DNA from: Spongilla lacustris
Lineage: Eukaryota > Porifera > Demospongiae > Spongillida > Spongillidae
Length of the DNA: 64,000 nt
Assembly: GCA_949361645.1 (NCBI GenBank)
Contig: OX442436.1
Coordinates: 6,481,862-6,545,861, forward strand
Direction: 5' to 3'
Positions 11,901-26,900 of this stretch are shown here, one piece after another. A program made the position numbers and the translations under genes. The notes below the pieces were generated by a model, which ran no database searches, was not told the DNA's origin, and saw only the letters and a list, made by a program, of their open reading frames with translations. The first letter of the stretch is position 1. Every line of letters starts with the position of its first letter.

Positions 11901-14900
11901 CCTAGGTATCTGTTGAATTACACTGAGCAGGGAAGCTGCTGTAATTCTCGGCTACATCCAATTTTTTGGTCTGGGTGCGAAAAAAATCACGTGAGATGCG
12001 GGTGAAAGAAAGAAGCCTACAATCGGTCTAAAAGTATTTTTAAATCGATTTGAAAATAGATCACTTTTTTGAAAACAGGGCCTACTAGGTCTACATGTAG
12101 GGCTACTACTTCTTTAACTTATGAATTAGATTGTACATGCACTCGGACTCCCCACTAGTCCGCCTAGAATTTGCGCACAATTTAGTACCAGTTTTTTTTT
12201 GTGTGTGTGTATAAAGAACTGTGCATTCCTGTAGCTGTGGAAACGAATGGCAGTTGGGGAAATGTGGCCCAGGAAATGTTTTCAAGACTGTCATCCCACG
12301 TTGCCACCTGGCCTACCTGACTGCTATCAGATGGGTCCGCAGACTACACCTGGCCATCAGTCAGCATCAAGCCTACAATTTTTATGGCAGGTTAAACGTT
12401 ACTAGTCATGTCCATTGCCAGAGCCATCCTGGCAAGCCGAGCCAGAGGGATCTTCATAGGCGGCGGAAGGTGAATAAACCTGGGGGGCGAAAAAGTAAAA
12501 CTGGGGGGTTCGGCCAAATACGAACGGGGGGGGAGGGGTGCAGGGGGTCCCCCACATTCACTACTGGATGGCTCTTTTACTACGGCGTTTCCACCCGGCA
12601 CTCTCGTCTACTTGCGGCCGAGGCACCTCCCTCTCGCCAGCAAGGGGGTGTGGAGGAGCGCTGTAAGCTCCCTAATCGGGGTCTGGGGTGGAGCCCCAGA
12701 AGCTTTCACACTTTACGCTTCAAATCCCGCTAAAAATTAGTCGGCTGCCGTGCGAACACATGTACATGTACCAGAGATAATAAATAAATAAATAGTCCGT
12801 GTTTAACGAGCGTATCTTCTTCGTACTCGTAAAACACTTCCATGTACCTATTTAAACATTTCAGGAAAGAACTGGTACTCCAACAGAATAGCACGCAGCT
12901 GAGTTCACAATTACGTCGATATCCATATATACCATTAATTAGAATATAACTTGCGGAAGTCATGCATGGTCACATGTAGCTGTATACTACCAAAAATCTG
13001 GGGGGGCTGAATGATACTTCCGCCCCCCCTATGGCAAAAGTGGGGGGGCAAAAGCCCCCTAGCCCCCCCGTCTCCGCCGCCTATGATCTTCATCCTAGCA
13101 GACCTCCTTGCTTCGTCCCCAGGCTGCATTTTATTAACGGGCCGTGTTCTTTCCCCCGTTATCGAGAGTTACGTAACACTCATATAGGATTTGACCCCGA
13201 TTATGAAGTCATAATTAATAAAAATAGCGACCCTCTTCTAACAAGACTCCTGACGAGCGGCTGGCTTACCTTGTTGTCGTCATCTTACAAGAAGGCAACA
13301 ACGAGCAGTTTCGTGTTTGTTTGAAGTCACAAAACCGCGTACTAGTAGTTGAAGAGAACAAAACACTTTTCTAAACTCGTACCCAGTCCCACGTATATCT
13401 CTTGACCACTCATAACTCGGGATACTCAAAGGAACTGTGCTTAAGAAATGAAAATCACACCAATAGCTTCAGAATTCTTTGGCATTCTCATTCTGTGGTC
13501 AAAACGTCTTGAGGCTACATGGCACATATGTGTTAGCAAATCACATATAGTTAATCAAAACGATTGTATTGTATTAGCGTCATACTTCGTCATGTAATCA
13601 AATGTGTACGGTCTGGGCACTACACCTATTAGTTGGTAATTAACTGTGGCAAATCCGGTTTTGGCATGCTACACGTAGAGCTGAGCTCTATTATGTATTC
13701 TGTAATTATGTAATCACTTTAATTTACAGAACACTGTAAGAAGAGATGGTGAACACACTTAGAGTTAGGGCCTAGGGGTCTGTTGCTGTCATATCAAGAG
13801 CGAGCCGGAGAGAATAAAAGTTTCACTGGTATCAGTACTAGTACTGAGTATAACATTGTTTATGGACTGAACAATATGTATCATCCATGGCTGAGTTATT
13901 TCTGGTTATGACATGTAGATATACATGATTATTATGTAAATGACATATATACCAAGTTCAGATTGTGATCAGTGTTTCTCTATGGTATCATAATTGCAAC
14001 TTCGGAGGCTATTTGCATTTTAAAACGCTAAGTACTCTCTTTCCACTATTGGGGTATATAAGATTAATAGTGATGAAATGTCGGTTGCTAAGTGAATATA
14101 TTTGACTGTTGAAACTTGAAAGCATCCAGTTAAAAAGCAATGAAACAAGTAAATAAGAACATTCTCTATGAGAAAGTTGGTGGTATATAGGATTTGAAGG
14201 CAATAGGGTGTAAAAAGCAGGGAAACAAGGGTTGAATGATAAGGAAAAACTCCATAGTCCTATATTTAGCACAAGCATGAACAATGTATTGTTCTACAGT
14301 GTGTGCCAGGCTGGACTATTGATATCATTCAACCCTTGTTGTTTCCCTGCTTTTTCCACCACTATTGCCTTCAAATCCTATATACCACCAACTTTCTCAC
14401 AGAAAATGTTTTTTTTTTTTTTTTTAACAACAATGTACTTGCACGCCGATGTACCGTACTATGCCGTGGACTGGCTTGCGGGACTATCTCTGTCGGTACG
14501 CGGTGGCGTTCGACGCGCAATGTGTTAATTATCAGCCTGATCTAACTGAAGCGGATACGATTAAGAGGGTGCACGTGCAGTTAGTGCACCCATGGGAGCA
14601 TTCAAAAATCGGTGCCCGACTGCCAGTTTGTTACACATGTATCATAGATTATTTAGATCGAGTAAATGACGAAAGGTGCAGGGAACTAGGCTGGGCTTGT
14701 ATCCCTCTTGTGGTGGAGACGTATGGATGTTGGGGTACTGAGGCTATACAAGCACTATCAAGGCTTGCCACCCGTTTGTCCACTAGGCAGGGACGTCCCA
14801 AGTCACTCGTGAGCAATGAGATCTTTGGAAGATTCAGTTTGGCCCTTGTAAGAGCAAATTCCCGAGCCATCCTATCCCGCTCTCTGTAAACTGTTCGTGT

Positions 14901-17900
14901 TAGGTAAAGTACAGTAGGTAGTAGCATATTATATTTAATAATAATTTCCATTCGTGTATTCTCACATATATGTATTACCTATGTAATTAAATAATAATTT
15001 AGATCTAGATTAAAGACCTTACGTTCCATAAGGGAATTATGGATGAGCCACGGCTGTATGTCCCTGAAAACATACCTTGCCTCCTTCTGTACATTTGGTC
15101 AGCATGACTACTGTTTGGATACGGTTCTCCCAAATCATCCTCCAGAAGGTGGCCACAGTGTTCTCTGTGGGGCCTAATGGGGAGGTTGCTATGGTGATGA
15201 CATCATCTGGCACACAAACATTACCTTGAGCAGCAATGTAGCAGTTTTCATACCTGTACCCCTAATGGTTGGAGGGATAAATGAGGTTAGGGGACTGTTG
15301 TATGATGGCCTCTTACATTGATGTAGCTTGCGTTGATGTAGTCAGAACCTTCCACTCCTGGTATCTCCTTCAGTTTCACTCTACCTTCATCATCTGCAGA
15401 AATGTTATTTACACCAGCCATTAAACATTAAAATGAACAATTCTTTATTCATGCACATGCTATAAGGTGGGATTTTATATGTTTCCTGCAAGTCCAAGTT
15501 AGATAGCATATATGGTTGCATTGAACTACAACTCATCACAGAAAACCAATAATGTCCACATTAAAGCTATCTGCATGTTGTTTTACTTTACTCTGTAGGT
15601 AAGCATTTTTTTTTTAATAGGAGGTAACTTGGATGGCATCAGCTATATATTAGCTCCTAACTCACATGGGTATATGTCTTTAAATCTGTTCTTGGATGTG
15701 TTGCAGGGCAGCTTGGCTGTGTCACGTGGACCTTCAGTTGAAGGCTTCAGGGACTGCACCCAAGGAAAGGTGAGTATTCTCCATTTGCATGCTAAGGGCA
15801 CCACCCACCTTGAATTCCTGCTCAAACCCTTTGTTCCTCTCGCTGTGCATCTTCAAGACATGGTCCCTGAAGCTGGTAATACTGATTGGCTTAGTTCTAT
15901 CAGCCACTGTGGAGAGGAGCCCGCTTACACTCCACTAGATCATCACATGGGACTAGTTAATGCTATTAACCACATATTCCCTAACACTCTCCCCATGCAC
16001 CCACCTGTAGTAGTAATGGCAGGCACATATTCCCTAACACTATCCCCATGCATCCACCTGTAGTAGTAATGGCAGGCACATATTCCCTAACACTATCCCC
16101 ATGCATCCACCTGTAGTAGTAATGGCAGGCACATATTCCCTAACACTATCCCCATGCACCCACCTGTAGTAGTAATGGCAGGATGCAAATGTGTAAAGTC
16201 TGTAGTGTCTGAACTTGATGCAATACTTTCCTTCACCCCTTCCTTCCTCTCCTCCATCTCGAAGACTATACTGAACTCAGGTACATTAATCCAGCTGCTC
16301 CGACGTTCATTGCCGATGACCTCAACTGGGCTGAAGATACCTCTGGGCTCTGATGTTATCATCGGCTTCCCTCTCTTCCTTGACCTGAAGCAAAATTAAA
16401 TAGAACCATGTTAACTGCCCATCACTACATGAGCCGTACAACAAACCTACCGTATCACAAGAACACCAACCACAGCTCCAACCATCAGAACTGCTATAAA
16501 AATCACTCCCACAATCACTCCTGTAGCAATACCTCCTATAGTACAGTAGAATGGATATGAAGGTAGAGCATATGAAGGTAGAGCATATGAAGGAAGGTAG
16601 AGCATATGAAGGAAGGTAGAGCATATGAAGGAAGGTAGAGCATATGAAGGTAGAGCATATGAAGGTAGAGCATATGAAGGAAGGTAGAACATATGAAGGT
16701 AGAGCATATGAAGGAAGGTCATATGAAGGTAGAGCATATGAAGGTAGAGCATATGAAGGTAGAGCATATGAAGGTAGAGCATATGAAGGTAGAGCATATG
16801 AAGGTAGAGCATATGAAGGTAGAGCATATGAAGGTAGAGCATATGAAGGTAGAGCATATGAAGGTAGAGCATATGAAGGTAGAGCATATGAAGGTAGAGC
16901 ATATGAAGGAAGGTAGAGCATATGAAGGAAGGTAGAGCATATGAAGGAAGGTAGAGCATATGAAGGAAGGTAGAGCATATGAAGGTAGAGCATATGAAGG
17001 TAGAGCATATGAAGGTAGAGCATATGAAGGAAGGTAGGTCATATGAAGGTAGAGCATATGAAGGTAGAGCATATGAAGGTAGAGCATATGAAGGTAGAGC
17101 ATATGAAGGTAGAGCATATGAAGGAAGGTAGAGCATATGAAGGAAGGTAGAGCATATGAAGGAAGGTAGAGCATATGAAGGTAGAGCATATGAAGGAAGG
17201 TAGAGCATATGAAGGAAGGTAGAGCATATGAAGGAAGGTAGAGCATATGAAGGAAGGTAGAGCATATGAAGGTAGAGCATATGAAGGAAGGTAGAGCATA
17301 TGAAGGAAGGTAGAGCATATGAAGGTAGAGCATATGAAGGAAGGTAGACCATATGAAGGTAGAGCATATGAAGGAAGGTAGACCATATGAAGGTAGAGCA
17401 TATGAAGGAATTGTTTTTGAAAATGGGGTAAGTGATTGAAATCAGGAAGATATGCTGACATTATTAAATACGTGGGAGGTGTCAATCAAACGTTTGAATT
17501 TAAACGATAGGTCAAGTTTTTTTCAGGCGGGGAGGGGGGGGGGAGGCAAGAGCTTTAGTGCAGCATGATTGACTAATGCTGAGGATTCTACGGCAACATG
17601 TTTATATTTATTTGCAATCTGAAGGGGGAAATAGATTTTTCAGCTCCTAATACAGGGATCATAGCCTACTTTATTTAATGTTTATAATGCAAAAAGTCTC
17701 TAGAGGCACCCTCACCTTCAAAAATGCATAGCCCTGCATTGATCAACATAATAGCTATCACTGGACCTACCGATGGGGGCAAGAGTAACCACTGGGGATA
17801 CTGATGTCACAAGTGTACTAGAGGGACCTTGTCCTGCACTTGTGTGGCCACTGACTGACACTGAATAGCTTCCTGTGGCATCCAGTGAGGACACGGTGGC

Positions 17901-20900
17901 AAATGTGCCAGTGGTCATTAAAGATTTTGACTGCATCTGATGTGTGATGCTCCCAGGTGGTCCATAGGTGATGACATAGTCCACAAACCCTCTGGCCTGT
18001 GAGAGGGTCAGAGGTGACCAGCTGACGTTCATGCTCAGACCATCTGCTGATCTTGACACCATCACTCCCCCAGGGGCCACACTGGGGACTGGACACCAGG
18101 GTACATGATGTCATTGTCACACCTCCTGTGATGTCATATGACATCATGGCCTACCCAGCTCTGCTGTGAAGAAAACCTTGCACCACTGGTCCCCAGGACC
18201 AAGTGGGTTGACTGCACTGATGCAGGTCTGGTAGGGTACTCCTGGGTCTGGGTGCATACAGGGTTAACACCTCAAACTGGGGGTGTGGTATAAGCATACT
18301 CACTTAGTCTACTCCAAGGATATGACATCACTGTGACATTAACAGAAATGTTCACTGCACTACCACAAACAGGCACCCCATAGTCCAGTAGCTGTACAAT
18401 GGAGAGGGTGTAGCCTATTAGCCTTCCATAGGTCAGCTGTGGTGGACTCCAACTGATCACAGAGGTACTATCTGATGATGTCATTACTGTTGGACCACTC
18501 ACCACACCTGGGGCTGTGAATGGGTAGGTGTGTGTGTGAAGTGATGGAGTGTGGGGAGATGGCCATAACTCACTTCTCACAGCTACATCTGCAGCTGATG
18601 AACCAACATTGTTAATGCCCTTATATGGTAAGGAGATCACAGCTGTGCAGTTGTATGAGGTGAGGTCAGCCATCACCAGTGGACCAAGGGTGAGTGTGCT
18701 GTTGGTCCCCAGGTACAAGCCATCTGCCCTGGTCCAAGTCAGACCAACAGGTAAGACCAGACCAGCTACCTCCATGGCCTGACATGTTAGTGAGTACAAT
18801 GCACCAAGAGAGGGTGAGGGGAGGGAGGGAGTGATGGTGACATTTGGAGCAGGAAGACCTGATGGAAGAGGAGGGAGCAGAGATGGTGAGGATGAATGGA
18901 GTGTGTTGGTACCACTGACCTAGGACCTGAAGGGACAGTGAACCACCTCCCACTCCTGAGATGATGTATGGAGCCCCAGGTTGGACACAGATATTACAGT
19001 AGTACCACCCACTGTCTGCAGTACCAAGAGGGTTAAACATGAGTGTGGTGACATAGGAGGAGGAGCTGGTGATGGACAGTGGTGATATGGTGGTATAGTT
19101 ATCAACAGTTATGTTTGATGGTCCACCTCTGTACCACACTGAGGTTACGTTAACAGGAGTGTCCACTTCTGGGAGGATCTGAACAGTGCAGGTGAGATTG
19201 AGTGGTGTACCAGCATAGTAGGAGGTAGTGATGGATGAGGAGGTGATGGTGATAGTGGGAAGAGGGACTGTGGAAAGGGATATGTAATTCAGACATGTTA
19301 TTGAGCAATTCTAAGTACATGTACTTTGAACAATGATATTCATCCCTGATGTACTTATGTTGGTGATGGATATTACTGGGATGGAGACATTGGCTATACA
19401 GGAGTACTGTCCTCCATTAGATGTGTAGAGAGGGTTGAATTGGAGAGTGAGGGTGGTTGTGTTAGCTGAGGCCATTCCAGAAGTCACAGAAATGCCATTT
19501 TCTCCAACAACACTTGTACCATTCTTCAACCACATCACCTGAGGAACAACTACCAGTCCATTTACTACCATCACTCTACATGTCAGTGTGTATGGACTTC
19601 CTGCAGTGGAGCTCCCTGATGGAGTGATGGTCACCTGAGGAGCAGGGAGAGCTGTGGGGTAGGAGGGGTGGATGGTGAACATCATATGTCAGCTGCTCTA
19701 ACAACTACTCACCTTGCACTGTGATTGGTGTCATGGAAGAACTGACAGCTATTGAGGTGTCCACATACTGCTGACCTGATGCAGAAACACTAACTGAACA
19801 GTTGTACACTCCAGTATCAGTGGTGTTAAGAGGATAGAACTGTACAGTGGTCTGGTTGACACCAGAGGTCCAGAGTGAGACTCTACCAACACCACTGGAG
19901 ATATGTCCTCCTGGAATAGTCCACAAGGAGTTAAAGATGACAGGAGTGTCCACTTGTGGGATGAGCTGAACAGTGCAGGTGAGGTTGAGTGATGTACCAG
20001 CATAGTAGGAGGTAGTGATGGATGAGGAGGTGATGGTGATAGTGGGAGGAGGGACTGTGGGAAGAGATATGTAGTTAAGTGTTATTGAGCAATTCTAAGT
20101 ACATGTACTTTGAACAATGATATTCGTCATTGATGTACTAATGTTGGTGATGGATATTACTGGGATAGTGATATTGGCTATACAGGAGTACTGTCCTCCA
20201 TTAGATGTGTGGAGAGGGTCGAATTGGAGAGTGAGGGTGGTTGTGTTAGTTGAGGCCATTCCAGAAGTCACGGAAATGCCATTTCCTCCAACAACATTTG
20301 AACCATTCTTCAACCACATCACCTGAGGAACAACTACCAGTCCATTTACTACCATCACTGTACATGTCAGGGTGTATGAACTTCCTGCAGTGGAGCCCCC
20401 TGATGGAGTGATGGTCACCTGAGGAGCAGGGAGAGCTGTGAGGGAGGAGGGGTGGGTGGTGAACATCAGATGTCAGCTGCTCTAACAACTACTCACCTTG
20501 CACTGTGATTGGTGTGATGGAAGAACTGACAGCTATTGAGGTGTCCACATACTGCTGACCTGATGCAGAAACATTAACTGAACAGTTGTACACTCCAGTA
20601 TCAGTGGTGTTGAGAGGATTGAACTGTACAGTGGTCTGGTTGATACCAGAGGAGAGTGAGACTCTACCAACACCACTGGAGATCTGTCCTCCTGGTCCAG
20701 TCCACAAGGAGTTAAAGATGACAGGAGTGTCCACTTGTGGAGTAAGCTGAACAGTGCAGGTGAGGTTGAGTGGTGTACCAGCATAGAATGAGGTAGTGAT
20801 GGGTGTGGAGATGATGGTGACAGTGGGAGGAGGGACTGTGGGAAGGGATATGTCATTAAGTGTTATGGAGCAATTCTAAGTACATGTACTTTGAACAATG

Positions 20901-23900
20901 ATATTCATCACTGTTGTACTTATGTTGGTGATGGATATTACTGGGATGGAGACATTTGCTTTACAGGAGTACTGTCCTCCATCAGATGTGTGGAGAGGGT
21001 TGAATTGGAGAGTGAGGGTGATTGTGTTAGCTGAGGCCATTCCAGAGGTCACATCTCCAACAACACTTGTACCATTCATCAACCACATCACCTGAGGAAC
21101 AACTACCAGTCCATTTATTACCATCACTGTACATGTCAGTGTGTATGGACTTCCTGCAGTGGAGCCCCCTGATGGAGTGATGATCACCTGAGGAGCAGGG
21201 AGAGCTGTTAGGGAGGAGGGGTAGATGGTGAACATCAGATGTCAGCTGCTCTAACAACTACTGACCTTGAACTGTGATTGATGTGATGGAAGAACTGACA
21301 GCTATTGAGGAGTCCACATACTGCTGACCTGATGCAGAAACATTAACTGAACAGTTGTACACTCCAGTATCAGTGGTGTTGAGAGGATTGAACTGTACAG
21401 TGGTCTGGTTGATACCAGAGGAGAGTGAGACTCTACCAACACCACTGGAGATCTGTCCTCCTGGTCCAGTCCACGAGGAGTTAAAGATGACAGGAGTGTC
21501 CACTTGTGGAGTAAGCTGAACAGTGCAGGTGAGGTTGAGTGATGTACCAGCATAGTATGAGGTAGTGATGGGTGTGGAGGTGATGGTGACAGTGGGAGGA
21601 GGGACTGTGGGAAGGGATATGTCATTAAGTGTTATGGAGCAATTCTAAGTACATGTACTTTGAACAATGATTTCATCACTATTGTACTTATGTTGGTGAT
21701 GGATATTACTGGGATGGAGACATTGGCTATACAGGAGTACTGTCCTCCATCAGATGTGTGCAGAGGGTTGAATTGGAGAGTGAGGGTGATTGTGTTAGCT
21801 GAGGCCATTCCAGAGGTCACATCTCCAACAACACTTGTACCATTCTTCAACCACATCACCTGAGGAACAACTACCAGTCCATTTATTACCATCACTGTAC
21901 ATGTCAGTGTGTATGGACTTCCTGCAGTGGAGCCCCCTGATGGAGTGATGGTCACCTGAGGAGCAGGGAGAGCTGTGAGGGAGGAGGGGTAGATGGTGAA
22001 CATCAGATGTCAGCTGCTCTAACAACTACTGACCTTGTACTGTGATTGGTGTGATGGAAGAACTGACAGCTATTGAGGTGTCCACATACTGCTGACCTGA
22101 TGCAGAAACATTAACTGAACAGTTGTACACTCCAGTATCAGTGGTGTTGAGAGGATAGAACTGTACAGTGGTCTGGTTGACACCAGAGGAGAGTGAGACC
22201 CTACCAACACCACTGGAGATCTGTCCTCCTGGTCCAGTCCACAAGGAGTTAAAGATGACAGGAGTGTCTACTTGTGGGATGAGCTGAACAGTGCAGGTGA
22301 GGTTGGGTGATGTACCAGCATAGTATGAGGTAGTGATGGGTGTGGAGGTGATGGTGACAGTGGGAGGAGGGACTGTGGAAAAGGATTATCTACTAAATGT
22401 ATATATGCCATTGGTACATACTTTGAACAATGACATTTGTCATGTTAGTGGCTGTAGAGTTGAAGGGATAGCTGAGTGTAGACAGGCAGATGTACTGTCC
22501 TCCATGAGAGGTGCGAAGAGGGTTAAAAGTAAGAGTACCACCTGATACTGTGATGCCAATTCCACCAGGTATCCCTCCAGCTGCATTCCTCCATGTTGTC
22601 GTGGAAACAGTTGATGCATTCCCCACTAGTGCTCCAGTACAGGTTAGTGAATAGTTCTGTCCAGCCACTGGACTACCAGATGTTGTGATGTTCACTGCCT
22701 GTGCTGACACTGGATGAAGGGGACATTAGAAAGGTGACAGAGAGAACATGTGTAGAACATTTGTTATCATGCTGCTACATGTATGTGCAGTGCATTCAGG
22801 TAACATGAACCTTGGATACATAACATGATGAGGCTACCTCATACCTTGGATACATAACATGATGAGGCTACCTCATACCTTGGATACATAACATGATGAG
22901 GCTACCTCATACCTTGGATACATAACATGATGAGGCTACCTCATACCTTGGATACTACCACTGACTGTTGTTTGTACAATGAACTGTGGAACAACTGCAG
23001 ACACTGTCATTGAACATATGTAGAAGCCAACATCTGTGGTCTTCAGGGAGGGGAGAGTGAGTGATGTCTGGTAGATGGTTCCATTCCTGTTTGGAGTACT
23101 CCTACTGAGGGTAGCTCCTGTTGGTCCTATCCATGTGCCATTCACTGTGACATTACTGTCCACTGATGGGTCCAACTGGATATTGCAGGTCAGTGTGACA
23201 TTGCTTCCTATAGCAATCACTTGGCTGAGGGCAACAGCTGTAATATTTATGATTGGTTGAGGTACTGTGGGGATACAGAGGTCATCATATATTACATAAT
23301 TTAGTATAGCTACTAACTTTGACCAATCACATAAGTTGAAGAGGTGGTGTACAGACTGGTGATGGATATTACTGGGATGGAGACATTGGCTATACAGGAG
23401 TACTGTCCTCCATCAGATGTATGGAGAGGATTGAATTGGAGAGTGAGGGTGGTTGTGTTAGCTGAGGCCATTCCAGAGGTCACATTTCCTACAACAACAC
23501 TTGTATCGTTCTTCAACCACATCACCTGAGGAACAACTACCAGTCCATTTACTACCATCACTGTACATGTCAGTGCGTATGGACTTCCTGCAGTGGAGCT
23601 CCCTGATGGAGTGATGGTCACCTGAGGAGCAGGGAGAGCTGTAAGGGAAGAGGGGTGGATGGTGAATATCAAATGTCAGCTGCTCTAACAACTACTCACC
23701 TTGCACTGTGATTGGTGTCATGGAAGAGCTGACAGCTATTGAGGTGTCCACATACTGCTGACCTGATGCAGAAACACTAACTGAACAGTTGTACACTCCA
23801 GTATCAGTGGTGTTGAGAGGATTGAACTGTACAGTGGTCTGGTTGACACCAGAGGTGAGTGAGACTCTACCAGCACCACTGTAGATCTGTCCTTCTGGTC

Positions 23901-26900
23901 TACTCCACAAGGAGTTAAAGATGACAGGAGTGTCCACTTGTGGGATGAGCTGAACAGTGCAGGTGAGGTTGAGTGGTGTACCAGCATAGTATGAGGTAGT
24001 GATGGGTGAGGAGGAGATGGTGACAGTGGGAGGAGGGACTGTGGGAAGGGATATGTCATTAAGTGTTATTGAGCAATTCTAAGTACATGTACTTTGAACA
24101 ATGATATTCATTGCTGATGTACTTATGTTGAAGATGGATATTACTGGGATGGAGACATTGGCTATACAGGAGTACTGTCCTCCATTAGTTGTGTGGAGAG
24201 GGTTGAATTGGAGAGTGAGGGTGGTTGTGTTAGCCGAGACCATTCCTGAAATCACAGAAATGCCATTTCCTCCAAAAACATTTGTACCATTCTTCAGCCA
24301 CATCACTTGAGGAACAACTACCAGTCCATTTACTACCATCACTCTACATGTCAGTGTGTATGGACTTCCTGCAGTGGAGCTCCCTGATGGAATGATAGTC
24401 ACCTGAGGAGCAGGGAGAGCTGTGAGGGAAGAGGAGTGGATGGTGAACATCAGATGTCAGCTGCTCTAACAACTACTGACCTTGAACTGAGATTGGTGTG
24501 ATGGAAGAACTGACAGCTATTGAGGTGTCCACATACTGCTGACCTGATGCAGAAACACTAACTGAACAGTTGTACACTCCAGTATCAGTGGTGTTGAGAG
24601 GATAGAACTGTACAGTGGTCTGGTTGACACCAGAGGAGAGTGAGACTCTATCAACACCACTGGAGATCTGTCCTCCTGGTCCAGTCCACAAGGAGTTAAA
24701 GATGACAGGAGTGTCCACTTGTGGGATGAGCTGAACAGTGCAGGTGAGGTTGAGTGGTGTACCAGCATAGTATGAGGTAGTGATGGGTGTGGAGGTGATG
24801 GTGACAGTGGGAGGAGGGACTGTGGAAATGGATTATGTACTAAAATGTATATATGCCATTGGTACATACTTTGAACAATGACATTTGTCATGTTAGTGGC
24901 TGTAGAGTTGAAGGGATAGCTGAGTGTAGACAGGCAGATGTACTGTCCTCCATGAGAGGTGCGAAGAGGGTTAAAAGTAAGAGTACCACCTGACACAGTG
25001 GTGCCAATTCCACCAGGTATCCCTCCAGTTGCATTCCTCCATGTTGTCGTGGAAACAATAGATGCATTCCCCACTAGTGCTCCAGTACAGGTTAGTGAAT
25101 AGCTCTGTCCAGCCACTGGACTACCAGATGTTGTGATGCTCACTGCCTGTGCTGACACTGGATGAAGGGGACATTAGAAAGGTGACAGAGAGAACATGTG
25201 TAGAACATTTGTTATCATGCTGCTACATGTATGTGCAGTGCATTCAGGTAACATGAACCTTGGATACATAACATGATGAGGCTACCTCATACCTGGGATA
25301 CATAACATGATGAGGCTACCTCATACCTTGGATACATAACATGATGAGGCTACCTCATACCTTGGATACATAACATGATGAGGCTACCTCATACCTTGGA
25401 TACATAACATGATGAGGCTACCTCATACCTTGGATACATAACATGATGAGGCTACCTCATACCTTGGATACATAACATGATGAGGCTACCTCATACCTTG
25501 GATACATAATATGATGAGGCTACCTCATACCTTGGATACATAACATGATGAGGCTACCTCATACCTTGGATACATAACATGATGAGGCTACCTCATACCT
25601 TGGATACATAACATGATGAGGCTACCTCATACCTTGGATACATAACATGATGAGGCTACCTCATACCTTGGATACATAACATGATGAGGCTACCTCATAC
25701 CTTGGATACATAACATGATGAGGCTACCTCATACCTTGGATACATAACATGATGAGGCTACCTCATACCTTGGATACATAACATGATGAGGCTACCTCAT
25801 ACCTTGGACACATAACATGATGAGGCTACCTCATACCTTGGATACATAACATGATGAGGCTACCTCATACCTTGGATACATAACATGATGAGGCTACCTC
25901 ATACCTTGGATACTACCACTGACTGTTGTTTGTACAATGAACTGTGGAACAACTGCAGACACTGTCATTGAACATATGTAGATGCCAACATCTGTGGTCT
26001 TCAGGGAGGTGAGAGTGAGTGTGGTCAGGTAGTTGGTTCCATTCCTGTTTGGAGTACTCCTACTGAGGGTAGCTCCTGTTGGTCCAATCCATGTGCTGTT
26101 CACTGTGACATTACTGTCCACTGATGGGTCCAACTGGATATTGCAGGTCAGGGTGACATTGCTTCCTATAGCAATCACTTGGCTGAGGGCAACAGCTGTA
26201 ATATTTATGATTGGTTGAGGTACTGTGGGGATACAAAGGTCATCATATATGACATATCAAGCAAGTAATTTAGTATAGCTACTAACTTTGACCAATCACA
26301 TTAGTTGAAGAGGTGGTGTACAGACTGGTGATGGATATTACTGGGATGGAGACATTGGCTATACAGGAGTACTGTCCTCCATCAGATGTATGGAGAGGAT
26401 TGAATTGGAGAGTGAGGGTGGTTGTGTTAGCTGAGGCCATTCCAGAGGTCACATTTCTTCCAACAACACTTGTATCGTTCTTCAACCACATCACCTGAGG
26501 AACAACTACCAGTCCATTTACTACCATCACTGTACATGTCAGTGTGTATGGACTTCCTGCAGTGGAGCTCCCTGATGGAGTGATGGTCACCTGAGGAGCA
26601 GGGAGAGCTGTGAGGGAGGAGGGGTGGATGGTGAACATCAGATGTCAGCTGCTCTAACAACTACTCACCTTGCACTGTGATTGATGTGATGGAAGAACTG
26701 ACAGCTATTGAGGTGTCCACATACTGCTGACCTGATGCAGAAACACTAACTGAACAGTTGTACACTCCAGTATCAGTGGTGTTGAGAGGATTGAACTGTA
26801 CAGTGGTCTGGTTGACACCAGAGGAGAGTGAGACTCTACGAACACCACTGGACATCTGTCCTCCTGGTCCAGTCCACAAGGAGTTAAAGATGACAGAAGT

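Noticed and set aside
12221..12733. 170-codon plus-strand ORF overlapping a TIR element
   Set aside because: It crosses the element's left boundary at 12455, so it is a chance fusion of flank and transposon.
16322..17485. Minus-strand ORFs up to 306 codons joined to the TM exon
   Set aside because: The 15/19-bp array reads openly in several frames. The TM exon has a clear acceptor (ctatag|GAGG) and the FN3 exon joins it in phase, so the array is intron.
25256..25904. Regular 34-bp repeats resembling a CRISPR array
   Set aside because: There are no spacers: the units are contiguous and identical. The context is a spliced animal gene.
20117..26498. Recurrent 61-70 codon plus-strand ORFs
   Set aside because: They are antisense shadows of the duplicated A-type Ig exons.
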